A stretch of 23,765 nucleotides of DNA, taken from NCBI GenBank assembly GCA_051953655.1, contig JBQCIO010000190.1, positions 1-23,765 of the forward strand, given 5' to 3'. Shown here piece by piece: positions 23,101-23,765 of this stretch. The position numbers and the translations under genes were made by a program. The notes beneath the pieces are model-generated. The model was not told where the DNA came from. It worked only from the letters and a program-made list of their open reading frames with translations, and searched no databases. The stretch is from JBQCHF01 sp051953655. Lineage in GTDB: Bacteria > Actinomycetota > Actinomycetes > Motilibacterales > Motilibacteraceae. The first letter of the stretch is position 1. Each line of letters opens with the position of its first letter.

Positions 23101-23765
23101 GGCGAGCAGGCGCAGCCGGGCGTCGCGGACGTCGGCCTGGATCGTGGCGGCGCGACGGGCCACCTCGGCCTGCCGGCCCAGCGGCTTGAGCTGGCGGCGC
23201 AGCTCCGCGGTGAGGTCCTGCACCCGGGCGAGGTTGGCGGCCATCGCGTCGAGCTTGCGCAGGGCCTTCTCCTTGCGCTTGCGGTGCTTGAGGACGCCCG
23301 CGGCCTCCTCGATGAACCCGCGGCGCTCCTCCGGGCTGGCCGACAGCACCGCGTCGAGCTGGCCCTGCCCGACGATGACGTGCATCTCCCGGCCGATGCC
23401 GGAGTCCGAGAGCAGCTCCTGCACGTCGAGCAGCCGGCACGGCTGGCCGTTGATGGCGTAGTCCGAGCCCCCGTTGCGGAACATCGTCCGCGTGATGGTG
23501 ACCTCGGTGTACTCGATGGGGAGCGCCCCGTCGGTGTTGTCGATGGTGAGGCTGACCTCGGCCCGACCCAGCGGCGGGCGGCCGGAGGTGCCGGCGAAGA
23601 TGACGTCCTCCATCTTCCCGCCGCGCAGGCTCTTGGCCCCCTGCTCACCCATCACCCAGGCCAGGGCGTCGACGACGTTCGACTTGCCGGAACCGTTCGG
23701 GCCGACGACACAGGTGATGCCCGGCTCCAGGCGCAGCGTGGTCGCGGAGGCGAACGACTTGAAGC
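20107..23765 (-). CDS. smc: Chromosome segregation protein Smc (N-terminal few residues outside window)
   Basis: Smc dimers with ScpAB organise and segregate the chromosome. The visible 1218 residues start inside the conserved GFKSF segment, so only about nine residues are missing. Walker A GPNGSGKS is at visible 21-28, followed by the family segment GQGQLDAVLSASPEERRGFIEEAAGVLKHRKRKEKA. Long coiled coils flank a hinge (about 500-650). The C-terminal head has the signature LSLLSGGERSLTAVALL and Walker B FYVMDEVEAALDD. A Pro/Gln/Glu/Ala-rich insert of about 65 residues (from LVPPSIPVPAQQPARPEE) interrupts the second coil shortly before the C-terminal head. No ATPase residue is missing. It ends 94 bases before the membrane-protein gene. 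Confidence 0.98.
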   Translation of the reverse strand, partial: FKSFASATTLRLEPGITCVVGPNGSGKSNVVDALAWVMGEQGAKSLRGGKMEDVIFAGTSGRPPLGRAEVSLTIDNTDGALPIEYTEVTITRTMFRNGGSDYAINGQPCRLLDVQELLSDSGIGREMHVIVGQGQLDAVLSASPEERRGFIEEAAGVLKHRKRKEKALRKLDAMAANLARVQDLTAELRRQLKPLGRQAEVARRAATIQADVRDARLRLLADDLVRLTGTLEAEVADETALRQRRTEVESALAAAQAREAELEAAVAEQAPQVARAQETWYRLSSLRERFRGTAGLAAERVRLSAGPAEDERRGRDPEDLEREAASVREEEARLQAEVAAARERLEGVVAEKQAAEAALTAEEKRVAAAARAAADRREGLARLSGQVAARRSRVEAGEAELGRLAAALDEARARADRAQQEFVQVEQQVAGLDEGEEGLDAEHEAAAGALADVEARVAELREQERAAEQERAAVTARREALELGLARKDGSGALLAASDRVSGLLGSVAALLTVEAGWESAVAAALGTTADAVAVSGVGAAVDALRLLKDDDAGRAGLLVGGAAFDLGDPEDERPWLTSLAELPEGARWAVDAVRGPAELEPALRRLLRRVALVEGLTEARELVEREPLVVAATREGDVLGSDVASGGSASAPSLLEVQAAVDEAVQRQADASHRCERLRFQLAAAQEEKVAAQTRVDAALEQLHESDARLAAVAEQLGQLGSVVRAAGAEAERHAKARDAAFTQLEADRTALAELAQRLEAAEQAPDEGEPSTQERDRLSAAATVARQGEMEARLALRTAEERARGIAGRADGLERAARQEREARARAEARRAQRAREAAVAKAVAAAAAQVLARLEVSLAAAAQERGAADARRSALEEELGSLRARTRELAAELEQLVDTVHKDEMARAEQRMRIEQLQARAVEELGIAPEVLLAEYGPDQLVPPSIPVPAQQPARPEEGTAQQGAAEAGAAQEGTGTSERVAQPEEQPVEQGVPFVREEQEKRLRSAERALALLGKVNPLALEEFSALEERHQFLVEQLEDLKATRRDLLDIVREVDERVEQVFAAAYADTAREFERVFARLFPGGEGRLVLTDPSDMLTTGIEVEARPPGKKVKRLSLLSGGERSLTAVALLVAIFKARPSPFYVMDEVEAALDDTNLGRLLVIMEELRESSQLIVITHQKRTMEIADALYGVTMRGDGVTTVISQRLREAEPA

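Overview
The window is a very GC-rich (clearly above 70% by eye) core-chromosome segment. Every gene I can support lies on the minus strand. Gene order, the DUF2469 protein, a tyrosine-51 PII protein, GTG starts and strong G/C use at third codon positions all point to an actinobacterium. A Geodermatophilaceae-like organism (Blastococcus, Geodermatophilus or Modestobacter type) is my inference from overall feel, not from a search. I see no mobile element, CRISPR array, tRNA or rRNA.

In transcription order (high to low coordinates) the layout is as follows. (1) 23765-19102: smc (5' end outside the window), an unrecognised one-pass membrane protein, and ftsY, the SRP receptor. (2) 17893-17582: a terminator and regulatory region with a 38-bp repeat, a perfect 42-bp palindrome and two GlnR-like half-site pairs. 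(3) 17581-13410: the nitrogen-sensing set amtB, glnK and glnD. (4) 13247-11661: ffh, the SRP GTPase, followed by a second copy of the 38-bp repeat and another strong hairpin. (5) 11314-7432: the ribosome and secretion set rpsP, khpA, rimM (broken by an in-frame TAA), trmD, rplS and lepB. (6) 7401-4858: two related Nudix hydrolases, rnhB and a DUF2469 gene. (7) 4838-4719: a dense run of inverted repeats. (8) 4702-2405: a GAF-PAS-GGDEF-EAL cyclic-di-GMP protein. (9) 2284-1: yraN, comM (yifB) and the start of dprA, overlapping end to end.

The genes cover chromosome organisation (Smc), co-translational targeting and signal-peptide cleavage (Ffh, FtsY, LepB), ribosome and tRNA maturation (S16, L19, KhpA, RimM, TrmD), nitrogen sensing (AmtB, GlnK, GlnD), nucleotide and RNA-DNA-hybrid hygiene (Nudix, RnhB) and DNA uptake/processing (ComM, DprA, YraN). 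Most of this is ordinary conserved content. The points most worth checking are the nonsense codon in rimM, a structured repeat with compensatory changes placed just after both SRP GTPase genes, the 42-bp palindrome, the GlnR-like sites before amtB and the hairpin array in front of the cyclic-di-GMP gene. I did not find a convincing new multi-gene system.
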